DNA from: JAFLUQ01 sp964551215
GTDB lineage: Bacteria > Bacillota > Clostridia > UMGS1883
Direction of reading: 5' to 3'
NCBI GenBank assembly: GCA_964551215.1
Contig: CAZKBV010000005.1
Location: forward strand, 1 to 41,142
DNA: 41,142 bases
Part shown: one piece after another, positions 23,984 through 30,905 of the stretch
Layout: every line of letters begins with the position of its first letter
Position numbering within the stretch: position 1 is the first letter of the stretch
Notes under the pieces: generated by a model
Database searches by the model: none
Seen by the model: the letters and a program-made list of their open reading frames with translations, nothing else
What the model was told of the DNA's origin: nothing
Position numbers and translations under genes: made by a program

Positions 23984-24313
23984 ATGACTGTCAAAGAAAT
24001 TGCCGAAAAGCTTAACCTCACCCTTAAATGCGGCGAGGAAGGAACGGATCGAGAGGTCAGCGGCGGATACACCGGGGATTTGCTAAGCCTTGTAATGGGA
24101 AAGGCCAAAAGCGGAAACGTCTGGGTTACGATTCAGACCAACATAAATATTGTCGCCGTGGCAAGTCTTACGGACGCGGCTATGATTATACTCGCCGAGG
24201 GGCTTTCCCCCGACGCGAACACCGCCAAAAGGGCCGATATGGAGGGGATTCCCATTTACAGCAGCGAGAGTACCTCCTTTGAAATAGTGTGCGCGCTTAA
24301 GGATATGGTGTGA
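23984..24313 (+). CDS. DRTGG domain protein 2
   Basis: A 109-aa stand-alone DRTGG-type domain (VKEIAEKLNLTLKCGEEGTDREVSGGYTGDLLSLVMGKAKSGNVWVTIQTNINIVAVASLTDAAMIILAEG). It is a distant paralogue of the 117-aa protein that opens the operon, with the region after EREV/DREV better conserved. Two different DRTGG proteins flanking a HydS-like protein suggest a heteromeric ligand-sensing unit; that is inference. AAGGAGG precedes the start; the PHP gene begins 1 bp after its stop. Confidence 0.82.
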   Translation: MTVKEIAEKLNLTLKCGEEGTDREVSGGYTGDLLSLVMGKAKSGNVWVTIQTNINIVAVASLTDAAMIILAEGLSPDANTAKRADMEGIPIYSSESTSFEIVCALKDMV

Positions 24314-24314
24314 T

Positions 24315-25019
24315 ATGGGCAGGTTTTCCTATGATTTGCATATGCATTCCTGCCTTTCTCCCTGCGGTGATGAGGATATGACCCCTCACAGCATCGCCGC
24401 GATGGCTATGCTGAACGGCTTGGACATTATAGCTCTTTCGGATCACAACACGGCTCGCAATGTTCCGGCGGTGATAGAGGCCGCCAAGGAGTGGAACCTT
24501 ACGGTAGTTCCGGGCGTTGAGGCGGAAAGCGCGGAGGAGGTGCATTTGCTGTGTCTTTTTCCCGACGCGGAGGCGGCGTTGAGCATGGGGGAGATATTGG
24601 AAGCCCATCTTCCGCCCATAAATAACCGCCCCGAAATTTTCGGGGAGCAGATTATAATGGACAGCCGTGATAACCGAATCGGCTCCATAGAAAAGCTGCT
24701 TATCAACGCCACCGACCTTCCCATTGAAAAAATAAAGGAGCTGACACTGGAGCGGGGAGGAGTCTGTATTCCGGCTCATATCGACCGGGCCAGCAACAGT
24801 ATTCTTTCAAATTTGGGCTTTATCCCCAAGGAGCTGAATTTTTCCGCGGTCGAGCTTTCGAAGCGGGCTCCCGTGGAAATGAAGGAGGCGGAGGGCTATA
24901 AGGTCATACATAACAGCGACGCTCACTACCTTACGGATATTTCAGAGGCCGTGTGGAAGCTGAATCTGAATGAAAAAACCCCGAAGGCCGTGATAAAGGC
25001 TCTGCTGAAGGGAATTTAA
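24315..25019 (+). CDS. PHP domain phosphoesterase
   Basis: A 234-aa metal-dependent PHP-fold protein. Metal ligands are visible in DLHMHSCLSPCG, LSDHNT, VEAE, IPAHIDR and HNSDAH. Family members hydrolyse phosphoesters, for example nucleoside 3',5'-bisphosphates (TrpH type) or histidinol phosphate; the substrate here is unknown. It is the last gene of the sensory operon and is followed by a weak terminator and then the hydC promoter. The same PHP gene is, to my knowledge, often found with clostridial HydS/HydABC loci. Confidence 0.88.
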   Translation: MGRFSYDLHMHSCLSPCGDEDMTPHSIAAMAMLNGLDIIALSDHNTARNVPAVIEAAKEWNLTVVPGVEAESAEEVHLLCLFPDAEAALSMGEILEAHLPPINNRPEIFGEQIIMDSRDNRIGSIEKLLINATDLPIEKIKELTLERGGVCIPAHIDRASNSILSNLGFIPKELNFSAVELSKRAPVEMKEAEGYKVIHNSDAHYLTDISEAVWKLNLNEKTPKAVIKALLKGI

Positions 25020-25020
25020 A

Positions 25021-25050
25021 GCCGATAAAATTCATCTTACGGCGTTTTTT
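25021..25050 (+). terminator. Terminator of the sensory operon
   Basis: GCCG-A-TAA pairs with TTACGGC (one bulge, 8-nt loop), followed by GTTTTTT. Confidence 0.6.
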
Positions 25051-25084
25051 ATGGCGTTTTTTGCAATAATTTAAAATGTTAGTA

Positions 25085-25113
25085 TAGACAAACTCAATAA
25101 AATCTGTTATAAT
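25085..25113 (+). promoter_or_regulatory. Promoter of the hydrogenase operon
   Basis: TAGACA (25085-25090), 17-bp spacer, TATAAT (25108-25113). The ~95-nt leader contains no Rex-type TTGTTAA...TTAACAA site that I could see. Confidence 0.75.
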
Positions 25114-25216
25114 TGGTATGTTGAGTTGTCGCGATTTTTAATTTTCGCTGTATTTCTGCGGTTTCTGGCTGCGGGTAATATATTTTTGCTTTTATTTAAA
25201 ATAAGGAGGTAATAAA

Positions 25217-25705
25217 ATGAGCACAAAATCCACGGTACCGTTTAAGGGTACTCCCGAGCAGGAAGCTCAGCTCATGGAAGTCATCAAAAAGCATAGGGAC
25301 ACCAAAGGCGCACTTATTTCGGTGCTGCACGAGGCTCAGGATATTTACGGATATCTGCCTATCGAGGTTCAGTCCATTATCGCAAAAGAGCTGAAGCTCA
25401 CTCTTGCCGAGGTTTACGGCGTTGTAACCTTTTACACGCAGTTTTCTCTCAATCCCAAGGGCGAATACAAAATTTCCGTATGTCTCGGAACCGCGTGCTA
25501 TGTTAAGGGCAGCGGCGACATCATCAATAAGGTGCAGGAAATTCTCGGCATTAATGTTGACAACTGTACTCCCGACGGAAAGTATTCCCTTTCGGCGACG
25601 CGCTGCATAGGCGCCTGCGGCCTTGCTCCCGTTATGACCGTGAACGACGATGTATACGGTCGTCTCGTTGTTGACGATGTTGCCGGTATTTTGGCAAAGT
25701 ATTAA
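25217..25705 (+). CDS. hydC: HydC, NuoE-like [2Fe-2S] subunit of NAD(H)-linked [FeFe] hydrogenase
   Basis: A 162-aa thioredoxin-fold ferredoxin subunit with an N-terminal helical NuoE domain (LISVLHEAQDIYGYLPIEVQSIIAKEL) and the cluster ligands C89, C94, C130 and C134 (CLGTAC and CIGAC). In the HydABC complex it contributes to electron transfer between the NADH-oxidising HydB and the H-cluster subunit HydA. AAGGAGG precedes the start. The next gene begins after 1 bp, and HydB and HydA follow further down, so this is a full set for the electron-bifurcating-type trimeric enzyme. Confidence 0.93.
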   Translation: MSTKSTVPFKGTPEQEAQLMEVIKKHRDTKGALISVLHEAQDIYGYLPIEVQSIIAKELKLTLAEVYGVVTFYTQFSLNPKGEYKISVCLGTACYVKGSGDIINKVQEILGINVDNCTPDGKYSLSATRCIGACGLAPVMTVNDDVYGRLVVDDVAGILAKY

Positions 25706-25706
25706 T

Positions 25707-26258
25707 ATGCAGGAAATAAGCCTAAATATATTGGACATAGTTCAAAATTCGGTTCGTGCCGGGGCGAAAAACATTGACGTGACGGTTTATGAAAGTCCGG
25801 CGGAGGATGTTTTGTGGTTTTCGGTTAAAGACGACGGCTGCGGAATGGACAAGGATATGGTTGAAAGGGTTATGGATCCCTTCGTCACCACCCGCACCAC
25901 CAGAAAGGTGGGAATGGGGATATCGCTTTTAAGAAGCGCGGCTCAGGCCGCCGGCGGAGACGTGGAGCTTGCAAGCGAGGTCGGGAAGGGTACGTTTATA
26001 AAGGCCGTTTTTTCCTACGGACACATTGACCGCCAGCCCTTGGGGGATATGGCGGACACTATGACCGCCCTGATAACCATGAACGAAACCATAGATTTTA
26101 CTTATACCCACAGCTTTGAGGCGAAAAGCTTTGAGCTGAATACACGGGAGGTAAAGGCAATTCTCGGCGAGGCGCCGCTGAGCGATCCCATAATCGCGGC
26201 ATGGCTGAGAGAATATATCGGTGAAGGAATTTCAAATATTTACGGAGGTGCTGAATAA
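25707..26258 (+). CDS. HATPase-domain protein within the hydrogenase operon
   Basis: A 183-aa protein with a GHKL ATPase fold: N box NILDIVQNSVRAGAKN, G1 DDGCGMD, and G2 VGMGISLLRSAAQAAGG, then about 80 residues of C-terminal extension without a known domain. No histidine phosphoacceptor domain or membrane segment. Such a gene is commonly positioned between hydC and hydB in Clostridia; its role in the complex or its regulation is not established. The ATG at 25707, 1 bp after the hydC stop, gives the conserved MQEISLNILDIVQN start; no strong ribosome binding site is seen, which suggests coupling to hydC. Confidence 0.85.
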   Translation: MQEISLNILDIVQNSVRAGAKNIDVTVYESPAEDVLWFSVKDDGCGMDKDMVERVMDPFVTTRTTRKVGMGISLLRSAAQAAGGDVELASEVGKGTFIKAVFSYGHIDRQPLGDMADTMTALITMNETIDFTYTHSFEAKSFELNTREVKAILGEAPLSDPIIAAWLREYIGEGISNIYGGAE

Positions 26259-26630
26259 ATGAAAAGTTTAGCGGAGCTTCAGGCATTGAAGCAGAAGGCT
26301 ATCGAAAACGTTAATCTCAGAAAGGAAAGAGAAGACGGCGTAAGAATCGTTGTGGGAATGGCAACCTGCGGCATAGCTGCCGGCGCCCGTCCCGTTATGA
26401 CGGCTTTCCTTGAAGAAATCGCGAAGAGAAATCTCAACAATGTTGTTGTTGAACAGACGGGCTGTATAGGTCTTTGCCGCCTTGAACCCATTGTGGAGGT
26501 TTTTACTCCCGGGCAGGATAAGGTAACATATATAAAGATGACCCCCGAAAAGGTTGCAAGAGTTGTTTCCGAGCATGTGGTGAACGGACAGCCTGTGTCC
26601 GAATACACCATCGGTTCGGCAGGAATGTAA
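26259..26630 (+). CDS. Small thioredoxin-fold [2Fe-2S] ferredoxin-like protein with three Cys
   Basis: A 123-aa protein with a Lys/Glu-rich N-terminal helix and a thioredoxin-like ferredoxin core (VVGMATCGIAAGARPVMTAFLEEI...QTGCIGLCRLEPIVEVF). Only three Cys fit the cluster pattern: C37, C69 and C73; the position of the second Cys of the usual C-x4-C pair is Ala. Homologues in clostridial hydrogenase operons appear to share the TCGIAAGA motif, so the loss is probably family-wide rather than a local mutation. It starts directly after the preceding stop; GGAGG lies inside the upstream gene. It may be an accessory electron carrier or a structural partner of HydB. Confidence 0.85.
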   Translation: MKSLAELQALKQKAIENVNLRKEREDGVRIVVGMATCGIAAGARPVMTAFLEEIAKRNLNNVVVEQTGCIGLCRLEPIVEVFTPGQDKVTYIKMTPEKVARVVSEHVVNGQPVSEYTIGSAGM

Positions 26631-26644
26631 GGGAGGGCTGTTAA

Positions 26645-28438
26645 ATGGAGCTGGTTAGATCTCATGTGCTTATATGCGGAGGTACGGGCTGTACATCGTC
26701 CGGCAGCGAAGCTCTCAGAAATGAGTTTGAAGCTAAGCTGGAGGAAAACGGGCTTTCCAAAGAGGTCAAGATAATAAAGACGGGCTGCTTCGGTCTGTGC
26801 GCTTTGGGCCCGATTGTGGTTGTTTACCCCGAGGGCGCTTTTTACAGCCGCGTCCAAAAGGAAGACGTTGAAGAAATTGTTAAGGAGCATCTGCTTAAGG
26901 GCAGAATCGTAAAAAGGCTCGTCTATGATGAAACTGTTCAGGACGACGGCATAAAGTCTCTTAACGATGTTAATTTCTATAAGAAGCAGCAGAGAGTCGC
27001 TTTGCGCAACTGCGGCGTTATAAATCCCGAAAATATTGAGGAATACATAGCTGTGGACGGCTATCAGGCTTTGGGCAAGGTGCTTACCGAAATGACTCCC
27101 GCCGAGGTTATCGACACAGTTAAGAAGTCCGGTCTTAGAGGCCGCGGCGGCGCCGGATTCCCCACGGGCGTCAAATGGGATTTCGCGGCCAAGAGCGTAA
27201 ACGAGCAAAAGTATGTCTGCTGTAACGCCGACGAGGGCGACCCCGGCGCTTTCATGGACAGAAGCGTCCTTGAAGGCGACCCTCACAGCGTCCTTGAGGC
27301 TATGGCCATTGCCGGCTACGCAATCGGCGCAAATCAGGGCTACATCTACATCCGCGCGGAGTATCCCATTGCCGTTAAGCGCCTTCAGATAGCTATTGAT
27401 CAGGCCAAGGAGTACGGTCTTTTGGGTAAGGATATATTCGGCACGGGCTTTGATTTCGATGTTGAGATACGTCTGGGCGCCGGCGCGTTCGTATGCGGCG
27501 AGGAAACCGCGCTTATGACAAGTATTGAGAGCCATCGCGGCGAGCCTCGTCCCCGTCCTCCGTTTCCGGCGGTTAAGGGACTTTGGGAAAAGCCCACTAT
27601 CCTTAACAACGTTGAAACCTATGCGAATATTCCCGTTATTTTCAACAAGGGCGCCGATTGGTTCGCTTCCATCGGAACGGAAAAGAGCAAGGGTACAAAG
27701 GTGTTCGCTCTGGGCGGAAAAATTAACAATACCGGCCTTGTGGAAATTCCTATGGGTACAACGCTGCGTGAAATCGTTGAGGAAATCGGCGGCGGCGTTC
27801 CCAACGGCAAGAAGTTTAAGGCGGCTCAGACAGGCGGCCCCAGCGGCGGATGTATTCCCGCTCAGCTTATAGATACGCCCATCGACTACGACTCCCTTAT
27901 TTCCATCGGTTCAATGATGGGCAGCGGCGGACTTATCGTAATGGACGAGGACAACTGCATGGTTGACATTGCCAAGTTCTTCCTTGAATTCACCGTTGAC
28001 GAGTCCTGCGGCAAATGCACCCCATGCCGTATAGGTACAAAGCGGCTTCTCGAAATTCTCACAAAGATTACAAAGGGCAACGGTACTCTTGAGGATATTG
28101 ACCGTATGGAATCCCTTTGCTACTATATCAAGAACGCGTCTCTCTGCGGTCTTGGGCAGACGGCTCCCAACCCTGTGCTTTCCACGCTGCGTTATTTCCG
28201 TGACGAGTATGTCGCTCACGTTGTGGACAAGAGGTGTCCGGCCGGGGTATGTAAGGCTCTTATGAGATACGCCATCGACCCCGATAAGTGTCGAGGCTGT
28301 ACGGCGTGCGCAAGAAAGTGTCCGGCCGAAGCTATCCACGGCGAGGTTAAAAAGGCTCACGTTATCGACACGGAAAAATGTATCAAGTGCGGCGCATGTA
28401 TGGAAACCTGTAAGTTCGGCGCAATTGTTAAAAAATAA
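26645..28438 (+). CDS. hydB: HydB, NuoF-like NADH-binding flavoprotein subunit
   Basis: A 597-aa fusion of modules: N-terminal [2Fe-2S] thioredoxin-like domain (C11, C16, C48, C52); NADH/FMN-binding NuoF core with GRGGAGFP (166-173) and GAGAFVCGEETAL; SLBB domain; a 4Fe-4S site in ESCGKCTPCRIGT; and a C-terminal two-cluster ferredoxin domain (CRGCTACARKCP, CIKCGACMETCK). This is the architecture of HydB of electron-bifurcating hydrogenases, which couples NADH and reduced ferredoxin to H2. GGGAGGG lies just before the start. It sits 14 bp after the small ferredoxin gene and 17 bp before hydA. Confidence 0.96.
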   Translation: MELVRSHVLICGGTGCTSSGSEALRNEFEAKLEENGLSKEVKIIKTGCFGLCALGPIVVVYPEGAFYSRVQKEDVEEIVKEHLLKGRIVKRLVYDETVQDDGIKSLNDVNFYKKQQRVALRNCGVINPENIEEYIAVDGYQALGKVLTEMTPAEVIDTVKKSGLRGRGGAGFPTGVKWDFAAKSVNEQKYVCCNADEGDPGAFMDRSVLEGDPHSVLEAMAIAGYAIGANQGYIYIRAEYPIAVKRLQIAIDQAKEYGLLGKDIFGTGFDFDVEIRLGAGAFVCGEETALMTSIESHRGEPRPRPPFPAVKGLWEKPTILNNVETYANIPVIFNKGADWFASIGTEKSKGTKVFALGGKINNTGLVEIPMGTTLREIVEEIGGGVPNGKKFKAAQTGGPSGGCIPAQLIDTPIDYDSLISIGSMMGSGGLIVMDEDNCMVDIAKFFLEFTVDESCGKCTPCRIGTKRLLEILTKITKGNGTLEDIDRMESLCYYIKNASLCGLGQTAPNPVLSTLRYFRDEYVAHVVDKRCPAGVCKALMRYAIDPDKCRGCTACARKCPAEAIHGEVKKAHVIDTEKCIKCGACMETCKFGAIVKK

Positions 28439-28455
28439 GAAAGGAGCTGCTTGAA

Positions 28456-30198
28456 ATGGATATGGTTAATCTTAAAATCAACGGTCAGGATGTGACCGTT
28501 CCCGCCGGAACAACCGTTCTTGAGGCCGCGAGAACAGCCGGTATAGAAATTCCCACGCTCTGTTACCTTAAGGATGTGAGCAAGACAGGCTCGTGCAGAA
28601 TGTGCCTTGTTGAAATCAAGGGCGGCCGCGCTCTCCAGGCAGCCTGTGTGTATCCCGTTGCCGAGGGCATAGAGGTAAACACAAACACGCCTATGGTTCG
28701 CGAAACAAGAAAGGCGGTTCTTGAGCTGATGCTCAGCAATCACGACCGCAAGTGCCTTACCTGTCCCCGCAACCGCAACTGTGAGCTTCAGGCTCTTTCC
28801 GAAGAACTGGGCGTTACGGATATTCCCTACGAGGGCGTCCGCAGCGAATATTCCATAGATGATATTTCTCCCTCTATTGTCCGCGACAACAATAAGTGCG
28901 TGCTTTGCCGCCGATGCGTAAATGTTTGCAAAAATGTTCAGACCGTTGGCGTTATTGACACTATGGACAGAGGCTTTAACACCAAGGTGGCCTGCGCGTT
29001 TGAGGTAAGCCTCGGAGAGGTGGACTGCGTAAACTGCGGCCAGTGTATAGCCGTTTGTCCCGTAGGCGCTCTTCGGGAAAAGGATTCAACAAAGGCTGTA
29101 TGGGACGCTATCGCTTCCGATAAGCACGTTGTTGTTCAAACCGCTCCCGCGGTACGCGCGGCGCTCGGCGAGGAATTCGGCATTGTAGGCGAGTGCACCA
29201 CCGGCAAGATGGCGGCCGCTTTGCGCCGTATGGGCTTTGATAAGGTGTTCGACACAGACTTCGGCGCTGACCTTACAATCATGGAGGAAGGCACAGAGCT
29301 TCTTCACAGAATACAAAACGGCGGAGTTCTTCCCATGATAACCTCGTGCAGCCCCGGCTGGGTAAAATTCTGCGAGCATAACTATCCCGAATTTCTTCCC
29401 AACCTCAGCTCCTGCAAATCTCCCCACGAAATGTTCGGCGCGGTTATAAAGAGCTATTACGCCAAGAAGGAAGGCATTAATCCCAAGGATATTTTCGTAG
29501 TTTCCGTTATGCCTTGCACTGCTAAGAAGTTCGAGGCCGGCAGAGAGGAGCTTGCGGCTTCCGGATATCAGGATGTTGACGCTGTTATTACCACCCGCGA
29601 GCTTGCCAAGATGATAAAGCAGAGCGGTATTCAGTATGACAAGCTTCCCGACGAGGTGTTCGACTCTCCCTTCGGTGACGAGGCTTCCGGCGCGGGAGTA
29701 ATTTTCGGCGTAACCGGCGGTGTTATGGAAGCGGCATTGCGTACCGTCGCGGAAAAAATCAGCGGCAAGCCCTTGGAAAAGGTTGAGTTTGAGGCTGTCC
29801 GCGGGCTTGACGGGGTTAAGTTTGCCTCTGTTCCGGCCGGCGACAAGGTTATCCGCGCGGCCATAGCTCACGGTCTGGGCAACGCAAGGAAGCTTCTTGA
29901 CAGCATCAAGGCCGGAGAAACAGAGGTTGACTTTATTGAGATAATGGCCTGCCCCGGCGGCTGCGTAACCGGCGGCGGACAGCCCATTGTTTCCTCCAGA
30001 GTCAAGATGGACGTAAATGTTTCCGAAATGAGAGCAAAGGCTATTTACAAGGAGGACGAAAGTCTCCTCGTCCGTAAGAGCCATGAAAATCCCTATATTC
30101 AGACTCTTTACAGCGAATATCTGGGCGAGCCGGGCGGTCATAAGGCTCACGAGCTTCTCCATACTCATTATATTGCGCGTCCCAAGTACGAGTGTTAA
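28456..30198 (+). CDS. hydA: HydA, catalytic [FeFe] hydrogenase subunit
   Basis: A 580-aa protein: N-terminal [2Fe-2S] domain (C36, C47, C50, C64), His-Cys3 4Fe-4S site (H96, C100, C103, C109), two 4Fe-4S motifs (C148-C158, C191-C201), and the H-cluster domain. The motifs are L1 TSCSPGW (296-302), L2 MPCTAKKFE (352-360) and L3 MACPGGCVTGGG (497-508), followed by the small-subunit segment (YSEYLGEPGGHKAHELLHTHY). L1 has Ser299 where the CpI-type motif has a second Cys. Makes or oxidises H2. AAAGGAG at 28440 supports the start. It is the last gene of the operon and ends before a large bidirectional terminator. Maturase hydE is 5.5 kb away; hydF and hydG are not in the window. Confidence 0.97.
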   Translation: MDMVNLKINGQDVTVPAGTTVLEAARTAGIEIPTLCYLKDVSKTGSCRMCLVEIKGGRALQAACVYPVAEGIEVNTNTPMVRETRKAVLELMLSNHDRKCLTCPRNRNCELQALSEELGVTDIPYEGVRSEYSIDDISPSIVRDNNKCVLCRRCVNVCKNVQTVGVIDTMDRGFNTKVACAFEVSLGEVDCVNCGQCIAVCPVGALREKDSTKAVWDAIASDKHVVVQTAPAVRAALGEEFGIVGECTTGKMAAALRRMGFDKVFDTDFGADLTIMEEGTELLHRIQNGGVLPMITSCSPGWVKFCEHNYPEFLPNLSSCKSPHEMFGAVIKSYYAKKEGINPKDIFVVSVMPCTAKKFEAGREELAASGYQDVDAVITTRELAKMIKQSGIQYDKLPDEVFDSPFGDEASGAGVIFGVTGGVMEAALRTVAEKISGKPLEKVEFEAVRGLDGVKFASVPAGDKVIRAAIAHGLGNARKLLDSIKAGETEVDFIEIMACPGGCVTGGGQPIVSSRVKMDVNVSEMRAKAIYKEDESLLVRKSHENPYIQTLYSEYLGEPGGHKAHELLHTHYIARPKYEC

Positions 30199-30328
30199 GC
30201 TAAATTGAGGGGCTGTAAAATTGCCAACCTATAAATTTACGATTAAATTTACCGATTTTAGTTCGGCGGCAAATTAAAAAGGCTTTATTTCAATTAGCGG
30301 CGGCGCAAATCATAAAAAAATTTATTTG

Positions 30329-30382
30329 AAAAGCAGGTTTCACCTTAGGCTGAAATTTCACCTTAGGCTGAAACCTGCTTTT
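30329..30382. terminator. Large bidirectional terminator between hydA and nrdG, built on an 18-bp tandem repeat
   Basis: The outer stem is 14 bp and perfect (30329-30342 with 30369-30382). TTTCACCTTAGGCTGAAA is present twice in tandem (30338-30355, 30356-30373), and each copy can form its own small hairpin. The outer arms end in AAAA/TTTT, giving T tracts on both strands. The remaining ~130 bp after hydA hold no gene. Confidence 0.85.
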
Positions 30383-30411
30383 AATGCTTTTAAAATAATT
30401 TTTTTGCGTAT

Positions 30412-30903
30412 TTATTTACAGTGCGGCACGACTTTTCCGCAAGACAATGACTTTTGAACATCAATAACTCTTTGGTTGCGGCTCCCGCGCCAGAAAAGTC
30501 GGGTGTCTCTCAGTGCCTGTACGTATTTTCCGTCCACAAACACGTCGGTATATTTCATAATTTCAAGCGTCTTAACCTCCTCCCAAAGGTAACCGCTGTA
30601 AAGCCATACGGTTTTGTCGGGGAGAATACGGCGCAGCTTTTTCGCGAGGCGTGTTATCTCGCTTCTGTTTAAAGGGTGCAAAGGGTCGCCGCCGCTGAAG
30701 GTCACGCCGGAAATATACGGCCTTCGCAAAAGACCGAAAAGCTCCGTTTCGGCGGCTTCGTCAAAGGGAAGCCCGCCCCGCGTGTCCCATGTTACGGGAT
30801 TTTGACAGCCCTCGCATCGGTGGGCGCAGCCCGCCGTCCACAAAACGACTCTCAGCCCGTCGCCGTTAAGCATATCGTCCTTTGTAATGTTGTGGTAGCG
30901 CAT
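30412..30903 (-). CDS. nrdG: NrdG, anaerobic ribonucleotide reductase activating enzyme
   Basis: A 163-aa radical SAM enzyme with the cluster motif CAHRCEGC in TAGCAHRCEGCQNPVTWD, followed by FSGGDPL, both characteristic of NrdG. It generates the glycyl radical on NrdD with SAM and a reduced 4Fe-4S cluster. It starts 2 bp after the nrdD stop, so the two are co-transcribed and probably translationally coupled. Length is typical. Confidence 0.95.
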   Translation of the reverse strand: MRYHNITKDDMLNGDGLRVVLWTAGCAHRCEGCQNPVTWDTRGGLPFDEAAETELFGLLRRPYISGVTFSGGDPLHPLNRSEITRLAKKLRRILPDKTVWLYSGYLWEEVKTLEIMKYTDVFVDGKYVQALRDTRLFWRGSRNQRVIDVQKSLSCGKVVPHCK

Positions 30904-30905
30904 TT

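Noticed and set aside
25051..25216. Rex operator in front of the hydrogenase operon
   Set aside because: No TTGTTAA...TTAACAA-like palindrome was found; AT-rich sequence only.
26279..27535. Long open frames antisense to hydB, hydA, nrdD, feoB and the GH16 gene (for example 26279-27535 minus, 29086-30168 minus, 31062-32441 plus, 16017-17036 plus)
   Set aside because: They lie opposite clear genes, lack ribosome binding sites and recognisable domains, and follow from codon bias in the sense gene.
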